Source of the DNA: RGIG8244 sp045592785
GTDB taxonomy: Bacteria > Verrucomicrobiota > Lentisphaeria > Victivallales > UBA1829
DNA: 64,000 nucleotides
Direction: 5' to 3'
Assembly: GCA_045592785.1 (NCBI GenBank)
Contig: JAZNVL010000031.1
Coordinates: forward strand, 3,335 to 67,334
The notes beneath the pieces were generated by a model. It was not told where the DNA came from, searched no databases, and was given only the letters and a program-made list of their open reading frames with translations. Positions 45,069 to 53,597 of the stretch are shown one piece after another. Position numbers and translations under genes: made by a program. How positions within the stretch are numbered: position 1 is the first letter of the stretch; each line of letters begins with the position of its first letter.

Positions 45069-45419
45069 TCAATATGGCAGTATGACTGCAAGCAATACAA
45101 GCGGCGTTTCGCCGTAACAGGCAACGGAATGACTTTCGCCGTGACGGGTCACGATGGAATCCCCTGTTTCCAGGATGGCTTTTTCCCCGTTATCGGTGAC
45201 TTCCGCACGTCCTTCCAGCACAAGAAACACTTCTTCTTCGTTTTCATGAACGTGGGTTCCGATGGAGACGCCCGGTTCCAGGATCAGACGGGAAAACAGA
45301 CGTGTTTTTGAATTCAGTTCCGTTCCGCAGTCCCAGACGCGTTCAAACCGAACCGTACCTGTACCGCCCCGCATTTCTGTCCGTTCCTCTTTCCGGAACT
45401 CATTTTTCCGCTTAATCAT
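45069..45419 (-). CDS. Cupin-domain protein
   Basis: A 116-residue small cupin barrel with metal-ligand motif GTHVHENEEEVFLVLEGRAE near 52-71 and a second motif GDSIVTRHGESHSV near 84-97. Single-domain cupins are sugar isomerases, dioxygenases or sensors; the activity cannot be told here. ATG at 45419 is supported by AAGGAG 8 bases upstream, and the longer frame lacks such a site. It precedes guaA by 24 bases on the same strand, so they are co-transcribed. Confidence 0.85.
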   Translation of the reverse strand: MIKRKNEFRKEERTEMRGGTGTVRFERVWDCGTELNSKTRLFSRLILEPGVSIGTHVHENEEEVFLVLEGRAEVTDNGEKAILETGDSIVTRHGESHSVACYGETPLVLLAVILPY

Positions 45420-45465
45420 GCGTGCTGTCTCCTTGCAGTGTGTCACAGTGATCTGTGTTTCTTTT

Positions 45466-45494
45466 AAAATACCACAAAAACGCAAAAAAGTCAA
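45466..45494 (-). promoter_or_regulatory. Promoter of the cupin-guaA pair
   Basis: Minus strand TTGACT (45494-45489), 17-base spacer, TATTTT (45471-45466). A small palindrome (45444-45448 with 45453-45457) lies in the transcribed leader and might be an operator. Confidence 0.5.
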
Positions 45495-45564
45495 ATCACT
45501 TTTTTCTTTCCATTTCACTTTTTTTAAAATTTTTTCGAACGGTTTTTTCAAGCGTTTTCCCCGT

Positions 45565-45592
45565 TTGACTTTTCCCGTTCTGCAAGTATATT
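45565..45592 (+). promoter_or_regulatory. Promoter of the phosphatase gene
   Basis: TTGACT at 45565-45570, 16-base spacer, TATATT at 45587-45592, 33 bases before the ATG at 45625. Confidence 0.6.
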
Positions 45593-45624
45593 ACATGGCA
45601 GTATTAACATCAGGAGCAACTCAC

Positions 45625-46086
45625 ATGATCCGTATCCTTTTTGTATGCCACGGGAATATCTGCCGGAGTCCCATGGCGGAATTTGTCATGAAAGATCTGG
45701 CAGAAAAAGCATCTGTCAGTCACCTGCTGCACATCGAATCCGCGGCGACCAGTTCCGAAGAACTGGGTAACAGCGTTTACCCGCCCGCCAGACGTATGAT
45801 GGCGCAGCACGGGATCTCCTGCGACGGCAAACGGGCCCGTCAGATCCGTGCCGCCGAATATGACGACTGGGATCTCATTATCGGTATGGATCAGAGAAAC
45901 CTGCGTAATATGCTCCGGATCTTCCGTGATGATCCGGAACAGAAAATACATCTCCTGCTGGATTATGCAGACCGTTCCGGCGAAGAAGTGGCAGATCCCT
46001 GGTATACCGGGGATTTCCAGGCAACGTGGGATGATGTTCAGGCGGGTTGTCAGGGATTACTGAAAGAACTCAATCTGCTTCCATGA
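45625..46086 (+). CDS. Low-molecular-weight protein tyrosine phosphatase
   Basis: A 153-residue phosphatase. The P-loop VCHGNICRSPMAE has catalytic C8 and R14; the acid loop is ADPWYTGDF near 128-136. Such enzymes dephosphorylate protein tyrosine or arginine, often on polysaccharide export kinases. The start is fixed by AGGAG at 45612-45616. The last 17 bases overlap the convergent acpS end. No kinase partner is in the window. Confidence 0.95.
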   Translation: MIRILFVCHGNICRSPMAEFVMKDLAEKASVSHLLHIESAATSSEELGNSVYPPARRMMAQHGISCDGKRARQIRAAEYDDWDLIIGMDQRNLRNMLRIFRDDPEQKIHLLLDYADRSGEEVADPWYTGDFQATWDDVQAGCQGLLKELNLLP

Positions 46087-46453
46087 CCACGAATGCGACG
46101 GCATACTCTTTTTCGTGACTGATGGAGACATGGATCCGGGAGATGCCCCGGTTCTTCACGGTGATGGCTGCCTGTCCGTAGAGATTCGCAATGACGGGAC
46201 GGCAATTTTCATCGGGGAGGATCTCGATATCGGCGAAAGAGCAGTCCTTGCCGATCCCGGTTCCCAACGCTTTGGCAAACGCTTCTTTTGCCGCCCATCT
46301 TCCGGCGATGAACTCACCTTTTCCGTTACGGGCTTCCAGTATCTTTACTTCCTCCGGTGTCAGAAGATTTTCGATGAAATGCAAGCCATGCTTCGCGTAC
46401 ACTTTTTCCACTCTGGCGATTTCTGCAATGTCGGTCCCGATTCCATAGATCAT
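46070..46453 (-). CDS. acpS: Holo-[acyl-carrier-protein] synthase
   Basis: A 127-residue phosphopantetheinyl transferase that activates acyl carrier protein for fatty acid synthesis. Motifs are MIYGIGTDIAEIARVEK at the start, FIAGRWAAKEAFAKALGTG near 50-68 and HVSISHEKEYAVAF near 109-122. The ATG at 46453 has AGGAG upstream and overlaps the radC stop by 3-4 bases (ATGA), so the two are coupled. It overlaps the convergent phosphatase gene by 17 bases. Confidence 0.95.
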   Translation of the reverse strand: MIYGIGTDIAEIARVEKVYAKHGLHFIENLLTPEEVKILEARNGKGEFIAGRWAAKEAFAKALGTGIGKDCSFADIEILPDENCRPVIANLYGQAAITVKNRGISRIHVSISHEKEYAVAFVVMEAD

Positions 46454-47208
46454 GGCTGATATTCTCCTGCGGGTTCTGCACATGCCGGTGAGTGCGGGAT
46501 GGGATCTAAAATTCTGGCGCGTACCGGCATACCTTCCTGTTCGCGCCGCAGACTGTATACATCAAACCGGGAAACCACAATATGATCCAGCAGAAAAATA
46601 TGGAATGTCCGGAGCATATCGCGGATTTGACGGGTGACCAGAATATCATCTTCTGACGGTGTGGAAAGGCCGCCCGGATGATTATGACAGAGAACGATGC
46701 TTTTTGCATTATGCAGCAATGCTTTCCGGGCGATTTCTGCAGGGTAGACATTCACCTGATCGGTTGTCCCCTCACTCATGATCTCATAATCAATGAGGAT
46801 GTTCTGCGTGTTGAGAAAGAGTACCATCATGACTTCAGAGCCCAATCCGCCGATCTGGATCCGGGCAAAATCCGCGATCTTGCCCGCGCTGTTCATGATA
46901 TCTTCATTCCGCACTTCCTGTTCCAGATAACGGGCGGCAAGATCTTTCATCAGTTTCAGCAGAACGGCTGTATTCTTTGTGACCCCTTTGAACGAAACCA
47001 GTTCCTCCATGGGCGCATCCACCAGCCGGCCGAAAGACCCGAATCGCTGGATCAGACTTTTTGCCAGCGGGCGGACATCCCGGCGCGGCAATGCGTAGGT
47101 GAGTGCTAACTCCAGCAGTTCATAATCATGAAACGCTTTCGCTCCCGCTTTGAGATATTTCTCCCGAATCCTTGTACGGTGTCCAGACTTTTCCAGTTCG
47201 GGCATCAC
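46450..47208 (-). CDS. radC: RadC-family JAB/JAMM-domain protein
   Basis: A 252-residue RadC protein. An N-terminal helix-hairpin region (ELLELALTYALPRRDVRPLA, FGSFGRLVD, LVSFKGVTKNTAVLLKL) is followed by a JAMM metalloprotease-like domain with CHNHPGGLSTPSEDD near 172-186, which holds the metal-binding His and Asp. Its job in DNA metabolism is debated. It overlaps rlmD and acpS at both ends within a compact minus-strand run. Confidence 0.94.
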   Translation of the reverse strand: MMPELEKSGHRTRIREKYLKAGAKAFHDYELLELALTYALPRRDVRPLAKSLIQRFGSFGRLVDAPMEELVSFKGVTKNTAVLLKLMKDLAARYLEQEVRNEDIMNSAGKIADFARIQIGGLGSEVMMVLFLNTQNILIDYEIMSEGTTDQVNVYPAEIARKALLHNAKSIVLCHNHPGGLSTPSEDDILVTRQIRDMLRTFHIFLLDHIVVSRFDVYSLRREQEGMPVRARILDPIPHSPACAEPAGEYQP

Positions 47209-48374
47209 AATTTCTCCAACAGGGTCAGCGATTCAAAGTGAGCGGTACAGGGAAACATGTCAAGCAACGCACTTTCTGCAACTTTGTACCGGGCGGAGAG
47301 CAACTGCAGATCCCGGCGGAGTTTATCCGGCGCACAGGAGATATAAAGGATCCGTTTCGGGCCCAATTTCAGTATCCGTTCAATGACTTCCTTTGACATC
47401 CCGGTACGGGGCGGATCCGTCAGCAGAACTATCTTTTCCGGATTCATGTTGCGGTCCGTTTTGAATTGTGCCGCATCACCGCAAGTGAATTTGCAGCGGG
47501 CTGACGTCTTGTGATCCGCCGCATTCTTCTGTGCCGCTTTGATGGCGCCGGGATCCAGTTCCACTCCGGTCGTACGCAAGGCAGTGAGCTGTTCCGCCGC
47601 CAGGATCGAGAATATGCCGGACCCGCAATAGAGTTCTACAAGGTGTTCCGGTTCAAACGCTTTCAGAAAAGATAAAACCCGGTTCGCCAATTCTTCCGCG
47701 ACTGGCATATTCACCTGGAAAAATGAGTTCACCGGCACATGAAAACGTCCATGCTGCCCGATCTGTTCTGTCAGATGTTCCACATCCGGCGGAAATAATT
47801 CCGGATGTTCCAGCACAAATACACCATCCGTCAGGGTCCAGCGGTATGTCACCCGGTCAGCTGCCGGTGACGGCAGAAACGTTGTCATCCGGTCCGTGAT
47901 CGCTTTCCGGGCGAGGGGACAGGTGGTGACGGGGACGAGTGTGGAATTATCGGCGGCACGGTAACCCGCCACACCGTTTTCACAGGAGAGACTGATCTTG
48001 TTCCGGTATCCGGTGCGTTTCGGGGAGGGAAACGGGGGGTGGATCACCGGAACAGCAAACTGCCGGAGAAAGAACTCCAACTGTTTCTGTTTCGTTTCCA
48101 GTTCCGTTTCGTAACTTACTTCACCGTAAACACAACCGGGGCAAGGGACCGGGTCGTTCCGGTGTGGACAGAAGGAGTCGATGCGTTTTCCGGACTTCTC
48201 CACGAAGGCGGTCACTCTGCCCCGGGCGAAGTTTTTCTTGTCTTGCACGATTTCGACGGAAACCGTATCGCCCGGCACAGTCCCGGGGAGGAAACAGATC
48301 TTTCCATCCGGCATGACAGCGGTCCCATCGCCGCCGAACGCGAAATCATTGACTTTCAGAACAACACGTTTCAT
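47205..48374 (-). CDS. TrmA/RlmD-family class I SAM RNA (uracil-C5) methyltransferase
   Basis: A 389-residue RNA methyltransferase. The N-terminal TRAM-like domain (about 1-60) is followed by a cysteine cluster CPHRNDPVPCPGC near 70-82 that fits the 4Fe-4S site of RlmD. The SAM site (LVELYCGSGIFSILAAEQL) lies near 243-261, TDPPRTGMSKEVIER near 320-334, and the catalytic region YISCAPDKLRRDLQL near 345-359. RlmD makes m5U in 23S rRNA; TrmA relatives modify tRNA. The cysteine cluster favours RlmD. A GTG codon directly precedes the ATG at 48374. Confidence 0.85.
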   Translation of the reverse strand: MKRVVLKVNDFAFGGDGTAVMPDGKICFLPGTVPGDTVSVEIVQDKKNFARGRVTAFVEKSGKRIDSFCPHRNDPVPCPGCVYGEVSYETELETKQKQLEFFLRQFAVPVIHPPFPSPKRTGYRNKISLSCENGVAGYRAADNSTLVPVTTCPLARKAITDRMTTFLPSPAADRVTYRWTLTDGVFVLEHPELFPPDVEHLTEQIGQHGRFHVPVNSFFQVNMPVAEELANRVLSFLKAFEPEHLVELYCGSGIFSILAAEQLTALRTTGVELDPGAIKAAQKNAADHKTSARCKFTCGDAAQFKTDRNMNPEKIVLLTDPPRTGMSKEVIERILKLGPKRILYISCAPDKLRRDLQLLSARYKVAESALLDMFPCTAHFESLTLLEKL

Positions 48375-48422
48375 CACTTCTCTCTTGTGTTTGAATATTA
48401 GAAAATCCCGAAAAGGCTCTAT

Positions 48423-48451
48423 AAATTAACACGGGAAACCCGATTCGTCAA
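48423..48451 (-). promoter_or_regulatory. Promoter of the rlmD-radC-acpS run
   Basis: Minus strand TTGACG (48451-48446), 17-base spacer, TAATTT (48428-48423). The spacer contains a small palindrome (CGGG, three bases, CCCG). Confidence 0.5.
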
Positions 48452-48502
48452 ACAAAGTACCGAAAAAAACGCAAAAAAAGTCCATGAAATGCGTTCCCGC
48501 AG

Positions 48503-48530
48503 TTGAAAAAAACAGTTCCTGTGGTAAAGT
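48503..48530 (+). promoter_or_regulatory. Promoter of ugd
   Basis: TTGAAA at 48503-48508, 16-base spacer, TAAAGT at 48525-48530, 47 bases before the ugd ATG. Confidence 0.45.
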
Positions 48531-48577
48531 ATAGCTTGTATCTATATATTATCATAAAAGCGAACAGGAATGGCAAT

Positions 48578-49948
48578 ATGAAAAAACAGATCCTTTGTAT
48601 CGGGGCAGGATATGTCGGCGGGCCCACAATGGCTGTCATTGCGGATAAATGTCCGGATTGTGTCGTTACCGTGGTGGATATCAACGAAAAACGGATTGCC
48701 GCCTGGAATTCGGATCAGTTGCCCATTTACGAACCCGGACTGGATGAGATCGTGTTCCGCTGCCGGGGAAAAAACCTGTTCTATTCCACGGATATCCCCA
48801 ACGGGATCCGCAATGCTGATATTATCTTCGTCAGCGTGAATACGCCCACAAAAACCTTCGGGGAAGGCGCAGGCCAGGCTGCCAATCTGGAATTCCTGGA
48901 AAAGACCGCACGCAGTATTCTGGAACATGCGCAGTCCGATAAGATCGTTGTGGAAAAAAGTACCCTCCCGGTCCGTACGGCACAGGCGTTGAGCCGGATC
49001 CTTCATTCCAACAACAAAGGGATCAAATTCCAGGTCATTTCCAACCCGGAATTCCTGGCGGAAGGGACTGCGATCAACGATTTGAACGATCCTGACCGTG
49101 TGTTGATCGGGGGATTGGAAACCGAAGAAGGACGCCGTGCGGTGGAAGAGATCGTTTCCATTTATGCCAACTGGGTCCCCCGGGAACGGATCATCACCAC
49201 CAATCTCTGGTCCAGTGAATTATCCAAGCTGGTCGCCAATGCCCTGCTTGCCCAGCGGATCTCCTCCATCAACAGTATTTCCGCACTCTGCGAAAAAACA
49301 GAAGCCAATGTCAATGAAGTTTCCGCCGCTGCCGGCAGAGATTCCCGGATCGGTGCAAAATTCCTCCGTGCAAGTATCGGTTTCGGCGGGTCATGCTTCA
49401 AAAAAGATATTTTGAACCTGGTCTATCTCTGTCGTCATTACAACCTGCCCGAGGTCGCTGATTACTGGGAACAGGTCATCAAGCTCAATGAATACCAGAC
49501 AACACGGTTCGTCCGGAATATGGTCAATGTCATGTTCAACTCCGTTGCCGGGAAAAAGATCGCGGTTCTGGGCTTTGCGTTCAAGGCGGATACCGGCGAT
49601 ACACGGGAATCTCCCGCTTGTACGGTGTGCAGACAGCTCCTGGCGGAACATGCCCATATTGCCATTTATGACCCGAAAGCAATGGAAAATGCCCGGCTCG
49701 ATCTTGCAAATGAATCCGGGCAGATCGACTATTGTACTTCTCCGGAAGAAGCAGTGAAAGATGCCCATGCCATCGTCATTGCCACGGAATGGAAGGAATT
49801 CAGTTCGTACGATTATGGAAAATTCTATGAGATCATGCAGAAACCCGCGTTCATCTTTGACGGACGCAATATCCTTGCGCACCGTGAACTCTTTGAACTC
49901 GGGTTCAATGTGTTCCCCGTCGGACAGAAGGCTTTGACTCATTTCTAA
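48578..49948 (+). CDS. ugd: UDP-glucose 6-dehydrogenase (animal-like type)
   Basis: A 456-residue NAD-dependent enzyme oxidising UDP-glucose to UDP-glucuronate, a precursor of acidic polysaccharides. NAD site: CIGAGYVGGPTMAVIADKCP at the N terminus. Catalytic cysteine: GFGGSCFKKDILNLVYLC near 269-286. The wording GAGYVGGPTMAVIA, FVSVNTPTKT, AFLAQRISSINSIS-like and LNLVYLC is closer to animal and plant enzymes than to typical bacterial Ugd. ATG at 48578 has AGGA upstream and starts exactly at the conserved N terminus. The next gene is a PIG-L deacetylase. Confidence 0.95.
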   Translation: MKKQILCIGAGYVGGPTMAVIADKCPDCVVTVVDINEKRIAAWNSDQLPIYEPGLDEIVFRCRGKNLFYSTDIPNGIRNADIIFVSVNTPTKTFGEGAGQAANLEFLEKTARSILEHAQSDKIVVEKSTLPVRTAQALSRILHSNNKGIKFQVISNPEFLAEGTAINDLNDPDRVLIGGLETEEGRRAVEEIVSIYANWVPRERIITTNLWSSELSKLVANALLAQRISSINSISALCEKTEANVNEVSAAAGRDSRIGAKFLRASIGFGGSCFKKDILNLVYLCRHYNLPEVADYWEQVIKLNEYQTTRFVRNMVNVMFNSVAGKKIAVLGFAFKADTGDTRESPACTVCRQLLAEHAHIAIYDPKAMENARLDLANESGQIDYCTSPEEAVKDAHAIVIATEWKEFSSYDYGKFYEIMQKPAFIFDGRNILAHRELFELGFNVFPVGQKALTHF

Positions 49949-49969
49949 CATAAGGTTTGATCGCATATT

Positions 49970-50761
49970 ATGGCAACAAAACGTTTTTTGATGATCGGTG
50001 CCCATCCCGATGACCCGGATGTCCATTTCGGTGCCGCGGCGATCCTGTTGACCCGCGCCGGACATCAGGTCAAGTTCGTTTCCGTCACCAATGGTGAAGC
50101 CGGACATCAGCAGATGGACCCGGCTGCGTTGGCAGCCCGTCGTTACGGTGAAACACAGGCAGCTGCAAAGTTCGCCGGTGTCTGTGAATATCAGGTCCTT
50201 TCCAATCGGGATGCCAGACTGGAAAATACCCTTGCCAACCGGGAAGCGTTGACCCGCATCATCCGCGAATTCCAGCCCGATGTGGTCCTCACGCACCGCC
50301 TTTGTGATTATCATCCCGACCACCGGACCACCGCGCAACTGGTCATGGATACCTCGTTCCTGGTCCGTGTGCCTCTGTTCTGCCCGGGTACCCCGGTTCC
50401 CCCGCAGAACCCGGTGTACGCTTATGTTTACGACCGGTTCACTGATCCCCGCAGGATCCGCCCGGATGCCTATATGGCAGTGGATGGCATCATGGATGAA
50501 GCCATGCAACTGCTTGCGTTCCACGAATCGCAATTCTTCGAATGGCTCCCCTGGGTCGGCGGGTTCGCGCCGCCGGTGGACTACAAAAATATGCCCTGGG
50601 AGGAAAAGAAGGCATTTCTTCTGGAACACTGGGGACACTTTTACACGGATGCGGCGCGTCTGTTGGGGCTTCCGGACGTGAAGTATGCGGAAGTGTTTGA
50701 GCAATCCGAATATGGGAAGTGTGTAACGCCGGAAGAATTCAAGGCGTTATTTCAAGTATAA
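49970..50761 (+). CDS. PIG-L/LmbE-family deacetylase
   Basis: A 263-residue zinc-dependent de-N-acetylase. Zinc motif IGAHPDDPDVHFGAAA near 6-21, and second ligand region THRLCDYHPDHRTT near 108-121. The usual AHPDDxE is AHPDDPD here. The family removes acetyl groups from GlcNAc in sugars or thiols. Its position after ugd, 21 bases apart, suggests sugar-nucleotide or polysaccharide work. The exact substrate is not readable. Confidence 0.85.
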   Translation: MATKRFLMIGAHPDDPDVHFGAAAILLTRAGHQVKFVSVTNGEAGHQQMDPAALAARRYGETQAAAKFAGVCEYQVLSNRDARLENTLANREALTRIIREFQPDVVLTHRLCDYHPDHRTTAQLVMDTSFLVRVPLFCPGTPVPPQNPVYAYVYDRFTDPRRIRPDAYMAVDGIMDEAMQLLAFHESQFFEWLPWVGGFAPPVDYKNMPWEEKKAFLLEHWGHFYTDAARLLGLPDVKYAEVFEQSEYGKCVTPEEFKALFQV

Positions 50762-50798
50762 CATCCACAAACAATCTTATAAGAGAAGGAAAAGAAAC

Positions 50799-51821
50799 AT
50801 GTCAGAATCCGTTCTTGACCAAATCCGTGCGAAAGCAAAATCTCTGGGTCGTAAAGTCTGCTTGACCGAAAGCGATGACCCGCGCAACCTGCGTGCCGCT
50901 GCCAAACTGGTGGAACTCGGCTACGCGAAACCTGTCCTGGTCGGCGACGAAGATGCCATTCAGAAACTGGCAGCCGAAAACGGGATCGACCTCGCCGGCG
51001 TGGAAATCGTTGACGTTCTCAAGACCCCGAACCTGCAGAAATACATCGACAAGGCTGTGGAAATCCGCAAGAGCAAAGGCCTTACCGAAGAACAGGCTCG
51101 CGAAATGCTCAAAGATACATGCGTGTTCTCCGCTGTCATGGTCTGTGCCGGCGATGCTCATGGTTATGTCTCCGGCGGCGGTAATCCCAAAGGTTACAAC
51201 CACAATACCGCCCAGAAGACCAAACCCGCTCTCCAGTTCTTCAAGACAGCTCCCGGCAACAAGATCGCTTCTGCTTTCTTCATCATGCAGCTCCCCGATA
51301 AAAAATGGGGCCATGAAGGCGTATTCTTCTATGCTGACTGCGGTCTCAACATCAACCCCAACGCCGACCAGCTCGCGGAAATCGCCGTCACTACTGCCAA
51401 GACTTTCCGTCAGTATACCGGCGCAGAACCCAAAGTGGCTATGATCTCCTGCTCCACAAAGGGTTCCGCTCACGATCCCATCATTGATAAAGTCGTGGAA
51501 GCCACCGCAAAAGCAAAAGAACTGGATCCCTCCCTCATCATCGATGGTGAAATGCAGTTCGATGCCGCTGTCATTCCCGAAATCGGCGAAAAGAAAGCCG
51601 CAGGCTCTCCCGTTGCCGGTCATGCCAACGTCCTCGTATTCCCCGACCTCAACTGCGGGAATACCATGTACAAGGCGACCGAACGTCTCGCCGGCGCGAC
51701 TGCGATCGGCCCGCTGATCCAGGGCCTCCGCCGTCCCTTCACGGACGTCTCCCGCGGCTGCTCTGTCGACGATATCGTTGACTGTGCCGCTGTTGCCGCC
51801 ATCACGGAATGGTGCGACTGA
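50799..51821 (+). CDS. pta: Phosphate acetyltransferase
   Basis: A 340-residue enzyme converting acetyl-CoA and phosphate to acetyl phosphate, used with acetate kinase for fermentation ATP. Family motifs are CLTESDDPRNLRAAAKLVEL near 21-40, DGEMQFDAAVIPEI near 243-256, and NVLVFPDLNCGNTMYKATER near 273-292, the common C-terminal signature. It is the short form without the regulatory N-terminal domains. A strong terminator follows. No ackA is adjacent. Confidence 0.95.
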   Translation: MSESVLDQIRAKAKSLGRKVCLTESDDPRNLRAAAKLVELGYAKPVLVGDEDAIQKLAAENGIDLAGVEIVDVLKTPNLQKYIDKAVEIRKSKGLTEEQAREMLKDTCVFSAVMVCAGDAHGYVSGGGNPKGYNHNTAQKTKPALQFFKTAPGNKIASAFFIMQLPDKKWGHEGVFFYADCGLNINPNADQLAEIAVTTAKTFRQYTGAEPKVAMISCSTKGSAHDPIIDKVVEATAKAKELDPSLIIDGEMQFDAAVIPEIGEKKAAGSPVAGHANVLVFPDLNCGNTMYKATERLAGATAIGPLIQGLRRPFTDVSRGCSVDDIVDCAAVAAITEWCD

Positions 51822-51840
51822 TTGAATTGACGATCCTCAT

Positions 51841-51869
51841 CCCGGCGGGGGCAAACCCGCCGGGTTTTT
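51841..51869 (+). terminator. Rho-independent terminator after pta
   Basis: Perfect nine-base GC arms (51841-51849 and 51856-51864) with a 6-base loop, followed by TTTTT. Confidence 0.9.
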
Positions 51870-51888
51870 CTATTCTCCCGGAGAAATT

Positions 51889-52578
51889 ATGACAGAAACG
51901 ATTGCCGCCCACATTGAAACATTCGCAAAATATGCGGAAACTGCGCCCCTTATGATCCTGTTTTTCATCGTCCTTTTCATGGCGATCGAGAGTTCCTTTA
52001 TCCCGTTCCCCAGTGAAGTCGTGATGATACCCGCAGGTTTTCTGGTGTACCGTTATTCGTTTGTCACAGGCAATCATTGGTGCGATCTTGCCATCTGTGT
52101 CATTGCCGGGCTTGCCGGTTCCATGATCGGCGCGTATATCAATTATTACCTTTCCTCATGGATCGGACGCCCTTTTCTTCACAAATACGGGAAATATTTC
52201 TTCCTGAAGGAGCAGGCTCTTGATCGTGCCGAAGAGATCTTCCGGGAATACGGCGACCTTGCCACTTTTGTATGCCGTCTTCTGCCTGCCATCCGGCAGC
52301 TGATCTCCATCCCCGCCGGACTTTCCCGCATGAACATCTGGCGTTTTACGCTGTTCACCGGGCTGGGCGCAGGGATTTGGAGTGCCATTCTTGCCGGGAT
52401 CGGTTATTATTTCGGTCACATGACCGGAGACATGACGTATCTGGAAATGGTCGGGAAGGGCAAACAGCTGATCCACGATCATTTCATCTGGATCCTGTTG
52501 GGACTTGCCGTCTTTACGGCTGCTTATCTTTACATCCACAAAAAAGTCATGCACGGTAAGAAAGCGAAAGCCGAATAA
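51889..52578 (+). CDS. DedA-family membrane protein
   Basis: A 229-residue, multi-pass DedA/SNARE-associated family protein. ESSFIPFPSEVVMIPAG near 30-46 and FVCRLLPAIRQLISIPAG near 126-143 are typical. DedA proteins act as undecaprenyl-phosphate or phospholipid flippases in several bacteria. A GGAG stands close to the ATG. The gene has its own short transcript between the pta terminator and a convergent hairpin. Confidence 0.9.
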   Translation: MTETIAAHIETFAKYAETAPLMILFFIVLFMAIESSFIPFPSEVVMIPAGFLVYRYSFVTGNHWCDLAICVIAGLAGSMIGAYINYYLSSWIGRPFLHKYGKYFFLKEQALDRAEEIFREYGDLATFVCRLLPAIRQLISIPAGLSRMNIWRFTLFTGLGAGIWSAILAGIGYYFGHMTGDMTYLEMVGKGKQLIHDHFIWILLGLAVFTAAYLYIHKKVMHGKKAKAE

Positions 52579-52582
52579 AAAA

Positions 52583-52608
52583 CCCGGAGGCTGTTTCCAG
52601 CCGCCGGG
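52583..52608 (-). terminator. Hairpin between DedA and rbsB-like genes
   Basis: Eleven-base arms with one mismatch (52583-52593 and 52598-52608). On the minus strand it is followed by a T-run (52578-52583 region reads TTTTTT). It therefore ends the leftward gyrA-to-rbsB operon. Confidence 0.8.
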
Positions 52609-52632
52609 CAGTGTCCTTTATAAAATCCCTGA

Positions 52633-53595
52633 TCAATAAGCGGAATCGGGATAATAGAAGTCTTTTGCGTTTGCCGCGTTCACCACTTCCGCAGGAACGA
52701 TCTTCACTTTCTCCGCAAATGTTTCACCCTTCAATGCCTTCACGGCTTCCTGCGCCGCAACATAGATCATTTTCGGCGGGTAGGTCACGGTCATGCGGAC
52801 CAGCGGATCACCGTCAAGCACCTTTTTCACAATGACTTTGCTTCCGCCGCCGCCCAGGAAGAGTTTCACATCTTTTCTGCCGGATTCCTGATATGCTTTC
52901 AGGGCACCGATCAACACATCATCGTCACCCGCCCAGACAGCATCCAGTTCTTTGTGTTTCTGCAGGAAGTTTTCCATGAGAGCCAGGCCGCGTTCGGTCT
53001 GCCAGTTGGAGGTCCCGGATTCCAGGATCTCGATCTCCGGATATTTCTTCATGACTTCGCGGAACGCATTGACACGGTCGGTATTCACCTGGCAGGGCAC
53101 GCCTTCCATGATGACGATCTTGCCTTTGCCGTTGAGTTCTTTCGCAATGACTTCGCCACATTCTCTGCCGAATCCGGTGTTGTCCCCGGCAATGTGAAGG
53201 TCCTGCACATCCTTTTCCAGATTCCGGTCCACAACCACAAGACGGATCCCTTTGCCGGCGACTTTGGCGCAGACATTGGTCAGCGGTGCCGGTTCATTGG
53301 GGAGGACCACCAGCACTTTCATGCCGCGGATCATCAGGTTTTCGATCTTATCCACCTGTTCCCCGGATGTCTGCGATGCTGCGATCTGCACTTCGATATC
53401 CGGATTGGCTTTTTCGATGTCCTTCTTCGCCTGTTCCGCCCAGTACACCACACCCCCGGTCCAGCCGTGGTCGGCAGCCGGAATGGAAATACCGATAATC
53501 TGTTTTTTTGCACTTTGTGCATCTTGTTTACCGCACGCGGGAAGCAATGCGGCAGTGAGCATAAGCCCTGCTGCAATCAAAAGATTACGTTTCAT
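52633..53595 (-). CDS. Sugar-binding lipoprotein of RbsB type
   Basis: A 320-residue periplasmic binding protein. The lipobox ALLPAC places the lipidated Cys at residue 21. Type I periplasmic-binding fold motifs are IGISIPAADHGWTGGVVYWA near 35-54, AGDNTGFGRECGEVIAKEL and AVWAGDDDVLIGALKAYQES. It is the substrate receptor for the RbsAC-like transporter beside it. The substrate may be ribose, galactose or another sugar. ATG at 53595 with AAGGA 8 bases before; the longer frame is not needed. Confidence 0.88.
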   Translation of the reverse strand: MKRNLLIAAGLMLTAALLPACGKQDAQSAKKQIIGISIPAADHGWTGGVVYWAEQAKKDIEKANPDIEVQIAASQTSGEQVDKIENLMIRGMKVLVVLPNEPAPLTNVCAKVAGKGIRLVVVDRNLEKDVQDLHIAGDNTGFGRECGEVIAKELNGKGKIVIMEGVPCQVNTDRVNAFREVMKKYPEIEILESGTSNWQTERGLALMENFLQKHKELDAVWAGDDDVLIGALKAYQESGRKDVKLFLGGGGSKVIVKKVLDGDPLVRMTVTYPPKMIYVAAQEAVKALKGETFAEKVKIVPAEVVNAANAKDFYYPDSAY

Positions 53596-53597
53596 TG

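Noticed and set aside
45420..45624. Purine riboswitch before the cupin-guaA genes
   Set aside because: The conserved three-way junction core is not visible; only a small palindrome is seen.
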